Shown here piece after piece: positions 1-11,754 of a stretch of DNA of 64,000 nucleotides (its first letter is position 1; every line of letters begins with the position of its first letter). Below the pieces are notes generated by a model. The model had not been told where the DNA came from. It worked only from the letters and a program-made list of their open reading frames with translations, and ran no database searches. The DNA is from Dryomyza anilis (Eukaryota; Arthropoda; Insecta; Diptera; Dryomyzidae), in contig OX638130.1 of the NCBI GenBank assembly GCA_951804985.1, positions 118,867,593 to 118,931,592 of the forward strand. The letters run 5' to 3'. The translations under genes were made by a program, and so were the position numbers.

Positions 1-43
1 TATACCGCGCTACCTCTCGGCAGTAAATGACAAACTTACGAGA
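1..43 (+). mobile_element. SINE fragment (cut by window edge)
   Basis: The first 43 bases match, on the opposite strand, the middle of the tRNA-derived SINE at 38750-39066: the shared words are TATACCGCGCTACCTCTCG and CAGTAAATG-CAAAC-TACGAGA. The 5' tRNA-like head would lie outside the window. Confidence 0.6.
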
Positions 44-1834
44 TTTTTGGGAACATTTTTGTGTAAAGTTTAAAGCAAAGTTTCAAAAGTATTTCAAGCA
101 TAAATAGCGGCTTTCAAGTCTAAATTCAGATCTGAGTAGACATGATATTTTGTGCTGGGACCGCAGGACAATCAATATAGTTATCATATTCGAACCATTG
201 AATGTTGTTTTAGTAATAGTTGTCTTTATTACATTTCACTTCAGATAATATCACTACCCACTTGCCATGGTCATCCCATACATCAATTCTATATAACTCG
301 CTGGTGCTGAGTTTGAAGGCATACTCAGTTTTTTTCTATTACGTTACGTTTTTGTGTAAATTGCCATAGTATTTTTAAGCCGTTCTCATCAACTACTTAG
401 AATAAAAAAAATATAGTTCTGTGAAAAAATAGTTTAACAAAAAAACTTAAACGCAATTTTTCTTTGAATGGTCCAGACTAATTTTAATATACTAATGAAT
501 GCTAATATTCCACTATGTTTTTAAGATAATTGGATCTAAACTCGGAAAATTTTGATTTTTTTTTAGATAATTTTTTTTTACTATTTAGGATTCAATGATA
601 AACAAAAATTTGTTATATGATTATCTACAGGGCCGTGCGCACGGGAGTTGGTGGGGATTTTGGTGGTTCAAACCTCCCCCCCAGGAGCATTAAAATAAAT
701 TATTTAATTAAATTAAAGCCTAAAAATGTATATGAATGTAAATTATAATTTTATAATATCACACGCTCAGATCAAAAGTGGTTTAAACAATATGTTAGAA
801 TAAAAAAATGATCAAAATGTTTAGAGTAAAAACGAAACAATATTTTCTAAAAGCAAAAAAACAATAAAAGAAGATCAGAGGAAAAAAGTGATAAAGTTAA
901 ATCTCATTTGTGAGCTGACTTTATCTTTACTCATTCTTATTCTAAGAAAATTTTATTGATGTTAAAACGTATTGAGGAAATTAAAAAAAATACTATACTC
1001 AATAGCTTTAATTTCATATAATTTGCCATAAATAATAAGTGCTTTCTGCAAACATTTCAAATTATTAGTATTTGTAACATATAGTCATTTATTTTTCGTA
1101 AACACTTTAATAGTTTTCATTAAACACTTTATAAGTGTTACACTTCATAAGTGTTAATTATTTCTCCTAAACACATTATTTACTTCTGGTAAATACTGCA
1201 TTAATTTGTCATAAATGACATATTTTAGTAAGCGTTTGGAATAAACACTTGTCAATTGCTTCAAATAATAATTAATTGAAGTACTCATTTAATCATTTAA
1301 TAAATGTTATTTACGAGCAAATGAAAAATGCATTGGATTAATATTACAAATTGTTTTATTTAATTTGTAATTGATGTACATATATTTCTGGGCAGAACTC
1401 ACATTCGACTTGGAGAAATTAGGAAATTTTGTATAATACTCATTGGAGATCATGGAGTTTGAAGCTGTTAATTAGAAAATTGGATTTATATTTGTTTTCG
1501 ATTGCTTAAAGTTTAATAAAATAAATTTCACTCCATGGATTAATGAGTAACAACAAAATATGTTGTCAAAATTTTAAAAATTTTCCTGCTTAAAGTTACA
1601 ATTGAAATACGTTACGTAATTGGAAAAAAACTGAGAATGCTGTTAAAATCAACATCAGCGATTATAACAGAATTAATTTATGGTATTTCTATGGGATTTT
1701 TACCCTGGATCTACGGTAAAAATAGTGTTGGGTAGTATAATTAAATATCAAACATATTTTTTATGTACTATTTTTTTTTATTATTAAAGATTTGAAATTA
1801 AAACATTATCAACTAATAAGTCCTTCAAAAGTGA
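44..1834. other. AT-rich intergenic DNA, no gene seen
   Basis: No convincing coding exon. It contains two pieces of dispersed repeat: about 281-345 resembles 17320-17385 (shared CGCTGGTGCTGA and ATACTCAGTTT), and 405-632 resembles 36475-36716. The last 60 bases are the 3' flank of the next gene. An AATAAA on the minus strand (1777-1782) is a plausible poly(A) signal 52 nt past its stop codon. Confidence 0.5.
405..632. repeat. Dispersed repeat, copy 1
   Basis: Aligns by eye in the same orientation with 36475-36716. Shared landmarks in the same order are AAACGCAATTTT, TTTTAATATA, TTGGATCTAAACT, AATGATAAACAA and GATTAT. It is diverged and non-coding. The element class is not recognised. Confidence 0.55.
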
Positions 1835-2430
1835 TTACTTCTTATCCCAGACGGAGTGACGGTAACCGCCAGAGACAACCTTGACAACGCGCACTGGCTC
1901 CACATGGTGTACAACAGGCTCAACATGATGCACAACAGGCTGCACATGATGGATGGCAGGTTGAACCTGATGAACAATTGGTTGCACGTGATGGACAACG
2001 GGCTGGACATTGTGGACAATTGGTGCATCATGCACAACCTTGTGGACATTGGTGTTGGTAGAGTAACCGCTGCCGTAAGTCCTGAGACCGTAAGAGCCGA
2101 TACCGTAAGAGCTGACACCACCAAGACCACCACCGATCACGCTACCATGAATACCACCGCCGATAAGGCCACCATGGATACCGCCCAAACCGCCACCGAT
2201 GATAATACTAGCGTTGGCAGCAGCAATGGTGAGTACAAGCAGACAGCAAAGGACCTAGAAAAAGAAAATATATTTATTTATCAGTTTAAACAGTAAGTCC
2301 TTCCTTCAGTACAGCTGAAGCTCCATTTAGTTTAAAATTTTGTTTAGTTCAAACTCTGATCAGTAGTCTATGCAAAGGACTTTTAGTTGTTCTGTGTTTG
2401 TCTTTTGGTTTTCCTTTTCCTTACCTTCAT
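1835..2430 (-). CDS. Small secreted Gly/Val/His-rich protein, cuticle-type
   Basis: Two coding exons: 2425-2430 (ATGAAG, Met-Lys, donor GTAAGG) and 1835-2254 (acceptor TTCTAG), joined in phase 0 across a 170-nt intron. The product is 141 residues. It starts with a clean signal peptide, MKVLCCLLVLTIAAANA, then a Gly-rich stretch (GGGLGGIHGG-like), then about eight imperfect VHHVQPV heptads at roughly residues 70-125. The tail is VRVVKVVSGGYRHSVWDKK. The tiny first exon, signal peptide and low-complexity repeat are typical of insect structural cuticle or eggshell genes, so export to extracellular matrix is inferred. I do not recognise a named family. The GTG/TTG-like upstream part of the open frame is intron plus exon 2; the spliced ATG is preferred because it restores the signal peptide. 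Promoter: 2488-2522. Confidence 0.85.
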
Positions 2431-2487
2431 TATGAATTGGTTTTTGGTTTTTTTGATTTGTTTAAGATGTGATAGATGTATAACAAC

Positions 2488-2522
2488 TGATATCTTAACT
2501 GAGCAAAATCATTCTTTTTATA
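2488..2522 (-). promoter_or_regulatory. TATA + initiator for the 1835-2430 gene
   Basis: Minus strand: TATAAAAAG at 2522-2514 and an insect-type initiator TATCAGTTGT whose A (putative +1) is 2488. The 5' T of the TATA box is 34 nt upstream. This predicts a 5' UTR of about 58 nt before the ATG at 2430. The start site is inferred, not measured. Confidence 0.6.
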
Positions 2523-4184
2523 CGTTAAAATACGATTCACATATTTTACGAAAATCGTTAATGTTCTCTCTGCAAATTAACATTACAAAACACGGCGACA
2601 TTTATTTTGCATATTATATGGATTCTATCACAAATTTAACAAACGTCAAGCAGCACTAAATCAGTCAATTAATCGAACGCCAAGAAACGAGACACTTCCA
2701 TTCACTTGATGCGTAGACTAATGTGCTTCCATTAGGGGGAATGACATTGGATACAGATAATAAAATATCATTTAATTGGCTTTGTCACCTTGGAAAGTTT
2801 TGCATTAATGAATTTTGTAAAATATATAAAATATTTATGGCATTTGTTCTTTTGTGCCTATATACTACTGAGATAAACTCATCAGTTTTGTGAAGAATAC
2901 GAAAACTATGTTTTAAAATATACTTTCGTGCGATATTTTTATATGCACTCAGAAAAAACATACCATAAAATTAATAGTTTTTACTATTAAAATTAGTCAA
3001 TAGGATATTTGTCCGATAAACTATTAACTCAATCGGTGAATCCTATTAAATACTACAAAATACTATAAAATTTATTTGAGTTTGTATGAAAATATTTATT
3101 ATTTATATACTATTAAATCAATAACTGTCCTATTGACAAATTTTAATGGGATTTTATGACTTTTTTTTGTTCTGAGTATGGAATTGAATTCGTTCCATAG
3201 AATTGTATTGGATTAAATTAGATTGAAATACGTTTAATTTTCGTATATTTTTAAAATGTAGTATTTTAATTCTATATTTAAATCTAAACATGGATGATCA
3301 AAACTAAAAACCAAAAGAATATTTTTTATTTTACTGAAATAAAATTATTTTTTATACAGCATTTTATTTTTTATAGATTAAATTAAAAAATGTTTTTAAA
3401 TTTTTATTTTTTATAAAATGCTTTATATTTTCTCATGTAATTAATTTATTTTCGAACTAAATTTTGAATCCCCGTTGAATTCTCATGAAAAAAACTCTAC
3501 CAATTATTCCTTTCCAAGTCTTCTGTGTGATTTTTAAGTAATATCAATAAAAATATAAATATATTATACCATAGCCCCTTAATTATAAAATATATATAAA
3601 TGTTATCAATTTATCGTCATTGAAACTGCCAAATAGAGTTCAGAATTATTTGATATATCTCATTATGTCTACTCGTCCTAGGCGACATAAACAGCTTTCA
3701 TAAACTAAAAATAGTTGATGCAAAACATGTTTGCCACTCTATTGTTTAAAGTGAGGCATTTCCATTTAAATTTTTTTCATATACAGATTATCATAATAGA
3801 TACATTTATTAATATAAATCGTCTAAAATCTAAAAAAAAAAAATGCCAAAGCAACGTCAAAAAAATACCAGATCAATAATAATATTTGATTGTTTAAAAG
3901 ATCATAACAATTATTCATTATAGAAACTATGTATTTTATTAATATAATAAAATATGCTGTTTTTAAGACGGCATCTTTTAATAGCTTAATACCACAACGC
4001 CCCATTATTGTTATGCATTATGCAAATTATGTTTTTATTTAAAGTTAAAAATATAACATTTGATATATTTGTTTTTGAAATGTTTTTATTTAGAATTGCA
4101 GAGTCATATGATTTATGTATGTTTTATTCACTTCCAAAAAAATTTAAATAATTCATACATGCAATGAACTTATTCAAATGGAAT
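2523..4184. other. AT-rich intergenic DNA, no gene seen
   Basis: Apart from the MITE at 2947-3177 I see only AT-rich sequence. Open frames here are short, strongly A/T driven and have no recognisable domain. Confidence 0.5.
2947..3177. mobile_element. MITE-like inverted-repeat element (231 bp)
   Basis: Ends are ACTCAGAAAAAAC at the left and, on the opposite strand, ACTCAGAACAAAAA at the right. The imperfect inverted repeats run about 60 bp inward, with matching CATAAAAT and GTCAATAGGA words. There is no coding capacity. A target-site duplication was not resolved. Confidence 0.6.
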
Positions 4185-6360
4185 CCGGAAAAAAACAATT
4201 GTTCCCCGAGACATTTCTAAGCAGACACAATTCCTTAAGGCAATTCATCTTCAAGACAATTTTTCCATAGCAAATTCTTCCAAAATATAAATGATTCGAA
4301 CAGTTTTTTCCACAGACAATTCATTGCTGAGACAAATCTATTCTTTAGAAATTTACTCCCGAAGACAGTTCTTACTCAGACAATTTTACACCGAGACATT
4401 GCTTCCCCCGTATAATACAATTCTTCTCAGAGACAGTTCTTTTTTAACACAAAGGAATCCAAAAAAAGAATCGAGACAATTTTCGCCGAGATATTTCTTC
4501 GCAGAGACAATTCCCCGAAGCAATTCAGCTCCGAGATTATTTTTCCCACAGACAATTCTTCCAAAAAATAAAAGATTGCCCGACACAAATCGTCCAACAG
4601 TTCTTCCCAGAGACAATTCATCTCTGATACAATTCTGTCCTTTAGAATAGGGTAGAGAATTCTACCCCGAAACATTGCTTTCCCGTGCAATACAATTCTT
4701 CCCAGTAATGTTTTGAGACAATCCTTTAGAAATTCTTCAATTAGACAAATCTTGAGGCAATCCTGCGCGGACAGTACTTCCTGAGTATTATTCACCGAGA
4801 GAATTCTTCCCAGAGACAGTCTTTCCCTCCCAAAATTCTTCCTCAGACCATTTACCCCGAGACAATTATTTGCAATTTCTCTTGCGATGAACGTGTTCTA
4901 AAGGAATCCGGATAAAAAATTGTTTCCCGAGACAATATTTTCCGAGGTATTTCTTCGCAGAGACAATTCCCCGAAGCAATTCAGCTCCGAGATAATTTTA
5001 CCTAGAGATAATTTTTCCAAAAATTAAATGATTGCCTGACACAAATCATCCAACAGTTCTTCCCAGAGACAATTCATTCCTGATACAAATCTGTCCTTTA
5101 GCAATTTTTACCCCACAACAATTTTTACCCAGACAATTCTATCCGGAGACATTGCTTCCCCGTACAATACAATTCTTCCCAGTGATAGTTCTGTTTTGAA
5201 GAAATCCATCCTTTAGAAATTCTTTACGGAGAAAATTCTTGCCAGCGGCAATCCTGCGCGGTCAGTTCTTCCTAAGTATTATTCATCGTGAGAATTCTTC
5301 ACAGAGACAATCTTTCGCACCGATAATTCTTCACAAAGACAATTCTTCCCCGAGATAATTATTTGCAAAATAATGTCTCAAACTTGCGATGCACATATTC
5401 TAAAGAAATCCGGACAAAAAATTCTTTATCGAGAGATTTCTTCGCAGAGAAAATTCCCCGAAGCATTTCTTCTCCGAGACAATTTTTTGAAGAGAAAATT
5501 CTTCCAAAAAATTAATGATTGCCCGAAACAAATGTTCCAACAGTTTTTCCACAGATAATTCATTCCTAAAACAAGTCTGTTCTTTAGAAACTTCTTCCCC
5601 ATGATACGCCGAGACACTTCTTTCCCCCTACAATACAATTCTTCCCAGAAACAGTTCTGTTTTGAGACAATCCTTCTTTCAGAAATTCTTCACTGAGACA
5701 ATACTTGCCAGCGGCAATTCTTCACGGATAGTTCTTACCTAAGAATAATTCACCAAGAGGAATTCTTTCCTGAGACAATCCTTCCCTCCGTAAATTCTTC
5801 CCCCTACAATTCTTTCCCGAGTCAATACAATTTCTTCACCGAGACATTTTCTCATAGAGATATTTCTTCGTTGATATAATTCATACCAGAGACAATTCTG
5901 TTTTGAGATAACTCTTCCTCCACAATATTTTTCATCGAATCTATTTTTATCAGATTCTTACTGGACCATTTATTACTTAGAAAATTATTAACCCAGACTT
6001 TTTCTGGAGACATTTCCTTCTTGAAACAATTCTCTCCTTAGAAAATCCTCCATTCATAAAATGTCCCCCAACCAATTCTTCCTCAGATAATTCTTCTCCA
6101 GATAATTCTTTCACAGACAATTCTTCTCCAGACAATTCTTCTCCGAGACAATTCTTCGCCGATAAAATTCTTTGCAGGGACAATTTTTGCTGGAGAATTC
6201 TTCAGTAAGATTATTCATCGTTACTTTTATTCCAATAGTATATCTTCCCAAAGACTTTTATTCCCAGAGACATTTCTTACTAGCGACAAATCTTCCTAGG
6301 AAATGTTTCCACCAGATTTTTTTCCTCCAATACAATTCTTCCCAATCGTACACAACGTTC
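4185..6360. repeat. Degenerate tandem repeat, core GAGACAATTCTTCCC
   Basis: About 2.2 kb of a 15-16 bp unit with core GAGACAATTCTTCCC, diverged and interleaved with longer blocks. For example, the stretch around 4480-4620 recurs near 4930-5070 and 5430-5550. The many frames with Phe-Leu-Arg-Asp or Glu-Glu-Leu-Ser-like repeats are by-products of the repeat. The same core occurs at 14100-14640 and 18715-19020. Confidence 0.75.
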
Positions 6361-6667
6361 CGTTTTAAACATGATTCAAAAATTGTAGTCAGACGATATT
6401 CAACCGAATTGTTGTAGCCGATGTCGTAGTCAGGAACAGGGAAATACATGATCTGGGGAATAGCTTAAAAATTGAGAATTAAATCGTTTTCGTTGTACAA
6501 CAGTTAAAATTAAATTTCTTTCTACCATTTTTGACGGATTTTTAATAATTAAAAAAACAAACAGGAAAAAACTTCAAAGTCGTCTTTGTGTGATATCTAA
6601 TAAAAGCTTTTCTGGATTTTAGAATTAGTAGTTTCAAAAAGTAGACGCGAAGCGATTCAACATTTTT

Positions 6668-6890
6668 TTACCCCACATTAAAAATGAAAGGGTATATTCA
6701 ATATAATCATTCGTTTAACACACAGAAGTAGGCAGAGAAGGTAGGTATAGAAATATGAGTTATAGATCCGCGTCACCTCCTTTTTAAGACCGATTATAAC
6801 TTTCAAAATTCTCAAAGTTATCATTACACCTACCATCAAAATGTCCCTACTTCAAAATATCCCATGAGATATACTGGTTGTATTTTCAAA
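6668..6890 (+). repeat. GGGTATATTC-type dispersed repeat, deleted copy
   Basis: Starts like the copy at 37935 (TTTTTTACCCCACATT..., GAAAGGGTATATTCA) and ends with GACCGATTATAA, TCATTACACCTACC and CCCATGAGAT words matching 38620-38700. Most of the middle is deleted. Confidence 0.55.
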
Positions 6891-6897
6891 CAGTCTA

Positions 6898-6995
6898 CTT
6901 GATATACAAATATAACACGCACAGCTCAAAATGGTGAGAGAGCTCGGCCTAAGTTCTTATAGGACTGTAGTGCCAAACTATTATATTATTACTAC
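6898..6995 (+). mobile_element. SINE fragment, 3' part
   Basis: AACACGCACAGCTCAAAATG, GTGAGAGAGCTCGGCC and GCCAAACTATTATATTATTA match, in inverted orientation, the 3' body of the SINE at 38750-39066. It is 5'-truncated and has the same ATT-rich tail. Confidence 0.65.
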
Positions 6996-7272
6996 TTGAT
7001 ATAGTTATTTTTATTTGTTTGAATTAAATATTCCATATCTGCACAAATAAAACCTCCATATGTTTGAATAATATTTTTTTTATTTCTAATTAATAATTTA
7101 ATTAAAATAATGAACAGAATATACTTAAAATGAAGACAACAAAAAAATAATAATAATAATGAGTGACTTTGTGGACACACATAATAATGAGTTTTGACCT
7201 AATAATTTAAAAATTTGGATCTAACCTAATAACTACAATCACATGCAATGCAATGGAATGCCTTGGAAGACA

Positions 7273-9618
7273 TTACCAGCCAGAGCTGACTGGTGGTGGA
7301 TGAGGATGCGAATGCGCTGGTGGTCCATGAGACTGATGTGCATGACCTTGAGCCTGTGCGGCGGCACCACCAGTATTTTGCTCAACACGCATCACGTGCA
7401 GGGTGCCCTTCTCGACAACATGTCCACCATGCAGATGACCACTGGGAGCACCTTGGCTTTTGGTGACAACCACTTTACCCTTGTGACCATAGGCATCGAT
7501 GAGTTGCGCATGCGTATTGGCACCACCAGCACCGCCTGCTGCACCTAAAGAATCCTCCTGCAGAATGAGTTGAAGAATTTGTGGCAAAATAGCGTTCAAC
7601 TGTGAGGAGACACCGTGGGCACCGTGCGAACGACCGCTGCCATAGGAATAGCCGGATGAGTGTCCTGAGTGAGAGTGCCCAGAAGAGTGTCCCGAAGAGC
7701 CATAAGAATGCCCAGAAGCATAAGCATGTCCATGTCCGCTTGCATAGCTATGCGACACTGGCGCTGAGTGGTGAGTTTCTTGTATGACCTTGTAGATCTG
7801 TGCTTGTGGTGCTGGTGCATACGATACAGCATGACTGTAACCATGTTCAACACCATGCTCAACAGCTGCACCGCCACTATAACCCTGCTCTTGCTGTAAG
7901 ATGACCTTTACCACTTGTGGAGCTGACCCATGGCTGCCGCCATGACTATGTCCATGACTAGAGCTGGCACCGTGATTGTATCCGTGTCCACTGGCGTATA
8001 CTGTTGTGTATTCGACATTGCCATGTCCATGAGCACTGCCGTGTCCAACACTGCCATGTCCACCACTGCCATGTCCACCACTGCTATGACCGGAGTAACC
8101 GCCTCCATAACTGGGTTGTGCGATTGCTTTATAAGTCACCGATGGTGATGAGGATGACGAGGAGGTTGAACCACCACCATTGCCTCCCAAGAGGGAGAGG
8201 AATCCAGCATTGCAAACTGATATCGCAGCGAATAGGCAGATGAAGATCTGAAATATATAACGTTTGGTGAGTATTAAAATTTATAAATTTCTACACACAG
8301 AAAAATCCTCTATATTTGCTGCATGGGGTTGGAAGAACGAAAATGTTAGTTGTAACAACCAACTTAATTCTCGATTTAAATGAATTTTTAACAAATTTGT
8401 TGGCGGAACTGCCATATTCGGTTTGCACTTGAAATTTTAGCCAATACTTTTTTAGTACTGAATTATTTTTATAAAACCCAAATTTATTTTCCAAATGTAT
8501 TTTAGTGCTAAAATATGTTAAGTACTAAAATGTGTTTAGTACTTAAATATGCTTAGTATTTAAATATATTAAGTACCCCAATATTTTTAAGTGCCATAAT
8601 AATACTACAATATTTTGAAGTACATAAAAATTGTACTAAAAAAAAAAATGTTTGTACTCAAATATATTTTTTAGTACTAAACTATTTTAATTGTATTAAA
8701 CAAAACGTTTAGTACTAAAGTTTTTGTTATTTCTTTAATACATTAAGAAGTTCATTATTAGTCAAGTAGATTTTTTAGTACAAAAATAGTAATTTTATTA
8801 TTAAAATATTATTTTAGTACTTAAACTTATTTTGGAACTAAATATTTATTTTAGTACTAAGTATTTATTTTAGTACTAAATATTTATTTTAGTAATAAAT
8901 ATTTATTATAGTACTAAATTTTTTTTCGAGAACTCAATACTTATTTTAGTACTAAATATTTATTTTAGTACTATCATTTATTTTAGTACTCAATATTTAT
9001 TTTAGTACTAAATATTTATTTTAGTACTAAATTATTATTTTAGTACTAAATTATTATTTTAGTACTAAATTATTATTTTAGTACTAAATATTTATTATAG
9101 TACTAAATATTTATTTTGGTACTAAATATTTATTTTAGTACTACATATTTATTTTAGTACTAAAATTTTTTTTGAGAACTAAATATTTATTTTAGTACTA
9201 AATATTTATTTTAGTACTATCATTGTATTTTAGTACTAAATATTTATTTTAGTACTAAATATTTATTTTAGTACTGAATTATTATTTTAGTACTAAATAT
9301 TTATTATAGTAATAAATATTTATTTTAGTACTAAATATTTATTTTAGTACTACATATTTATTTTAGTATTGTCATTGAATTTTAGTACTAAATGTGTTAT
9401 TAGTACTTTATTTTAATTTTGAGAACATTGGTTTTTTTATGATTTTTAGTACAAGAATATTTTTTATAGTACTCAACGTTTTAAAAGTACTTTAATTTAA
9501 TTTTGAGTACTTTGATTTTTTATGATTTTTTTTTAGTACAACAATTTTATTTTTTAAGTACTAAAATATTTTAAGACACAATTTGTTCACATTATCACAC
9601 AATTTTACTTACTTTCAT
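7273..9618 (-). CDS. Secreted Gly/His/Ser-rich structural protein
   Basis: Two coding exons: 9613-9618 (ATGAAA, donor GTAAGT) and 7273-8247 (acceptor TTTCAG), phase 0, with a 1365-nt intron. The product is 326 residues. The signal peptide is MKIFICLFAAISVCNA, cleaved before GFLSLLGG. The mature chain is low complexity: Ser run, GHGSGGHGS-type repeats, and short hydrophobic islands PQVVKVILQ, AQIYKVIQE, LNAILPQILQLILQ and KVVVTKSQ. The C-terminus is rich in Pro and His. It has no enzyme motif. Composition, signal peptide and two-residue first exon fit an insect cuticle or matrix protein; the family is not recognised. The intron is filled by a 20-bp tandem repeat (8480-9570). An AATAAA on the minus strand near 7078-7083 is a candidate poly(A) signal. 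Confidence 0.85.
8480..9570. repeat. 20-bp tandem repeat TTTTAGTACTAAATATTTAT
   Basis: About 1.1 kb of a roughly 20-bp unit built around the palindrome AGTACT, regular in 8850-9380 and degenerate at both edges. It lies wholly inside the intron of the Gly/His-rich gene, and gives that gene its large intron. Confidence 0.85.
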
Positions 9619-9689
9619 TTTGTCGAGTCCTTTGCTTATTTTTTTCTGACTGACTACTGGACTTGTTTGACCAAACTGTTACTCTCAAA

Positions 9690-9724
9690 TGATACTAATT
9701 TCTACGCTGCTTTTTTCTTTTATA
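9690..9724 (-). promoter_or_regulatory. TATA + initiator for the 7273-9618 gene
   Basis: Minus strand: TATAAAAG at 9724-9717 and TATCATTTGA with putative +1 A at 9690. TATA-to-A spacing is 34 nt, the same as in the two other secreted-protein genes here. The predicted 5' UTR is about 72 nt. Confidence 0.6.
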
Positions 9725-10287
9725 CCTCCCAGCACCAAAAAAATGATAAAGCCCTTAATCTACGTGTCTTCATTTCTTTTGCAAATCGTTTTTTTTCGGT
9801 CTTTCTTCATTTCCACATGGTGACCTGATCATAAGCCAGTGTTTGTGATTCGGCACGATCGTTAGTTTCTTGGTTCACATGCTGCATTTGTTGCGATTGT
9901 TCGTATTACCAAATATTTTTCGGTTTCTTTATTTCATCTTCTGTTGAACACACGCATCATAGCTATCATAATCATCAATGAGGAATTTAGGATTTTTGCA
10001 TATTATTATTTATTTGAATATTTTTTTTTTATTTAATAGAAATAGTTGTGCATTTCATTATTGAACCGAAGCAGAATAATTTACACTTTACAAGCATTTC
10101 TCACACATGTCGCATTCGTCTGTATTACGGTTGCAGGTTTTACAAACGAAACCATTTAACTGTCTGTCGCTCTCGCGATACGATACAAGTTTTATTATGG
10201 GTCATCATAATTATTAGCGATTCATCTTCTGATCACCTATTCATTAGGTTATGACATTTGAAAATGGTGCGGCACAGTGGAAACAAA
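9725..10287. other. Upstream intergenic DNA, nothing definite
   Basis: No gene or repeat recognised. This is the upstream region of the Gly/His-rich gene and may hold its regulatory sites. Confidence 0.4.
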
Positions 10288-11110
10288 ATGCATTTTTCTT
10301 TTTAAAATTTGAAAATTTAATTAAAAAAAGTTTAAAATTTAAAATTCACTAAAAATTCTAAATTTCACTAAAAAAAAAAAAATCAAATGTTCACTATAAA
10401 TTCAAATTTTCAAAAAAAACACAATTTTTAGCTAAAAATTAAATTTTTCACTCAAAATTTAATTTTTCACTACAAATTCAATGTTCACTAAAAATTCAAT
10501 TTTTCACTAAAAATTCAATTTTTCATTAAAAATTCAATTTTTCACTTCAAATTAAATTTTTCACTTAAAATTCAATTTTTCACTAAAAATTCAATTTTTA
10601 ACTAAAAATTCAATTTTTAACTAAAACTTCAATTTTTCACTAAAAATTCAATTTTTAACTAAAAATTCAATTTTTACTAATATTTTAATTTTTCACTTAA
10701 AATTCAAGTTTAACTAAAAATTAAATTTTTCACTAAAAATTCAAATTTTCACTAAAAATTCAAATTTTCACTAAAAATTCAAATTTTCACTAAAAATTCA
10801 AATTTTCACTAAAATTTCAATTTTTAACTAAAATTTCAATTTTTCACTAAAAATTCAATTTTTCAATAAATTCACTAAAAATTCATTTTTTCGCTAAAAA
10901 TTCAAATTTACACTAAGAATTAAATTTTTCATTAATAATTCATATTTTCACTTAAAATTCATATTTCACTTAAAATTCAATTTTTCACTAAGTATTTAAA
11001 TTTTCACTAGAAATTAAAAAATCAAAATTTAACTAAAAATTTATGTTTCACTAAAAATTCAGTTTTTCACCAAAAAATCAATTCTTCATTAAAACTGTAA
11101 TTTTACTTAT
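10288..11110. repeat. 19-bp minisatellite, degenerate array
   Basis: Unit TTCAATTTTTCACTAAAAA, about 43 diverged copies with many C/A and length variants. The same unit forms arrays at 51290-51620 and 53810-55525. Confidence 0.85.
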
Positions 11111-11754
11111 GTAATTTGCTCCACCGTGCACATCAAATCATGCAGATAATAGGCAAAATACGTCTCAAGTTGCTGCCTGCCTGCCATGCCATGTTACAAA
11201 CAAAACTGTTATGTCATATTTAAACTTGAAAATTTCAACAAAGTTCATTCACGATTGTTTATTGTGTAAACATGAATATGAAAGAAAAATGCAAATTTAA
11301 ATTCTTCTTGCATGTGTTACAAATTATATTGTATTTTTTTTACTAATACTAACGGCCGACAAGATTGCAGAAGCTCGATCTACTGGATGCTGGAAGATAT
11401 CTTGACCAACATCAACAAACCAGTTGTTAATTAATTGAAACATAACGAGAAGAAACACCATATATTTCGTAAAAGTGATTTTTATGAATAACAGAAGGTG
11501 TGTCAATCAAATTAAAACGAATACAAATAATTTTTATTAAAGTTACAACATAAACTCTTAAGTTGTTCGTTAGATAATTATTTGGTATAAAATAAATGCT
11601 GCATTCAGATACGATGCTCAGTTGTGTTGGAGAATGCGGACAAGGCGGTTGATATTATATATTATTGATATTATATTATATAGTGAAAAAATACAAAAAA
11701 CACCTCTTGAATATGTTAGTTCCTTTAATCTATATCACAACTAGTTTTTTTTTT
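11111..11754. other. 3' flank of P450 gene A, no other gene
   Basis: AT-rich. AATAAA on the minus strand at about 11533-11538 is a possible poly(A) signal 220 nt past the stop. A TATTA-rich simple stretch lies at 11650-11685. Confidence 0.4.

Noticed and set aside
1856..2296. Plus-strand 146-residue frame with Asn-Arg-Leu and Thr repeats
   Set aside because: Exact antisense of the VHHVQP repeat gene, whose signal peptide, splice sites and promoter are much stronger evidence.
4291..6449. Several 60-122 residue frames on both strands
   Set aside because: All are translations of the GAGACAATTCTTCCC tandem repeat, with repeat-driven residue patterns.
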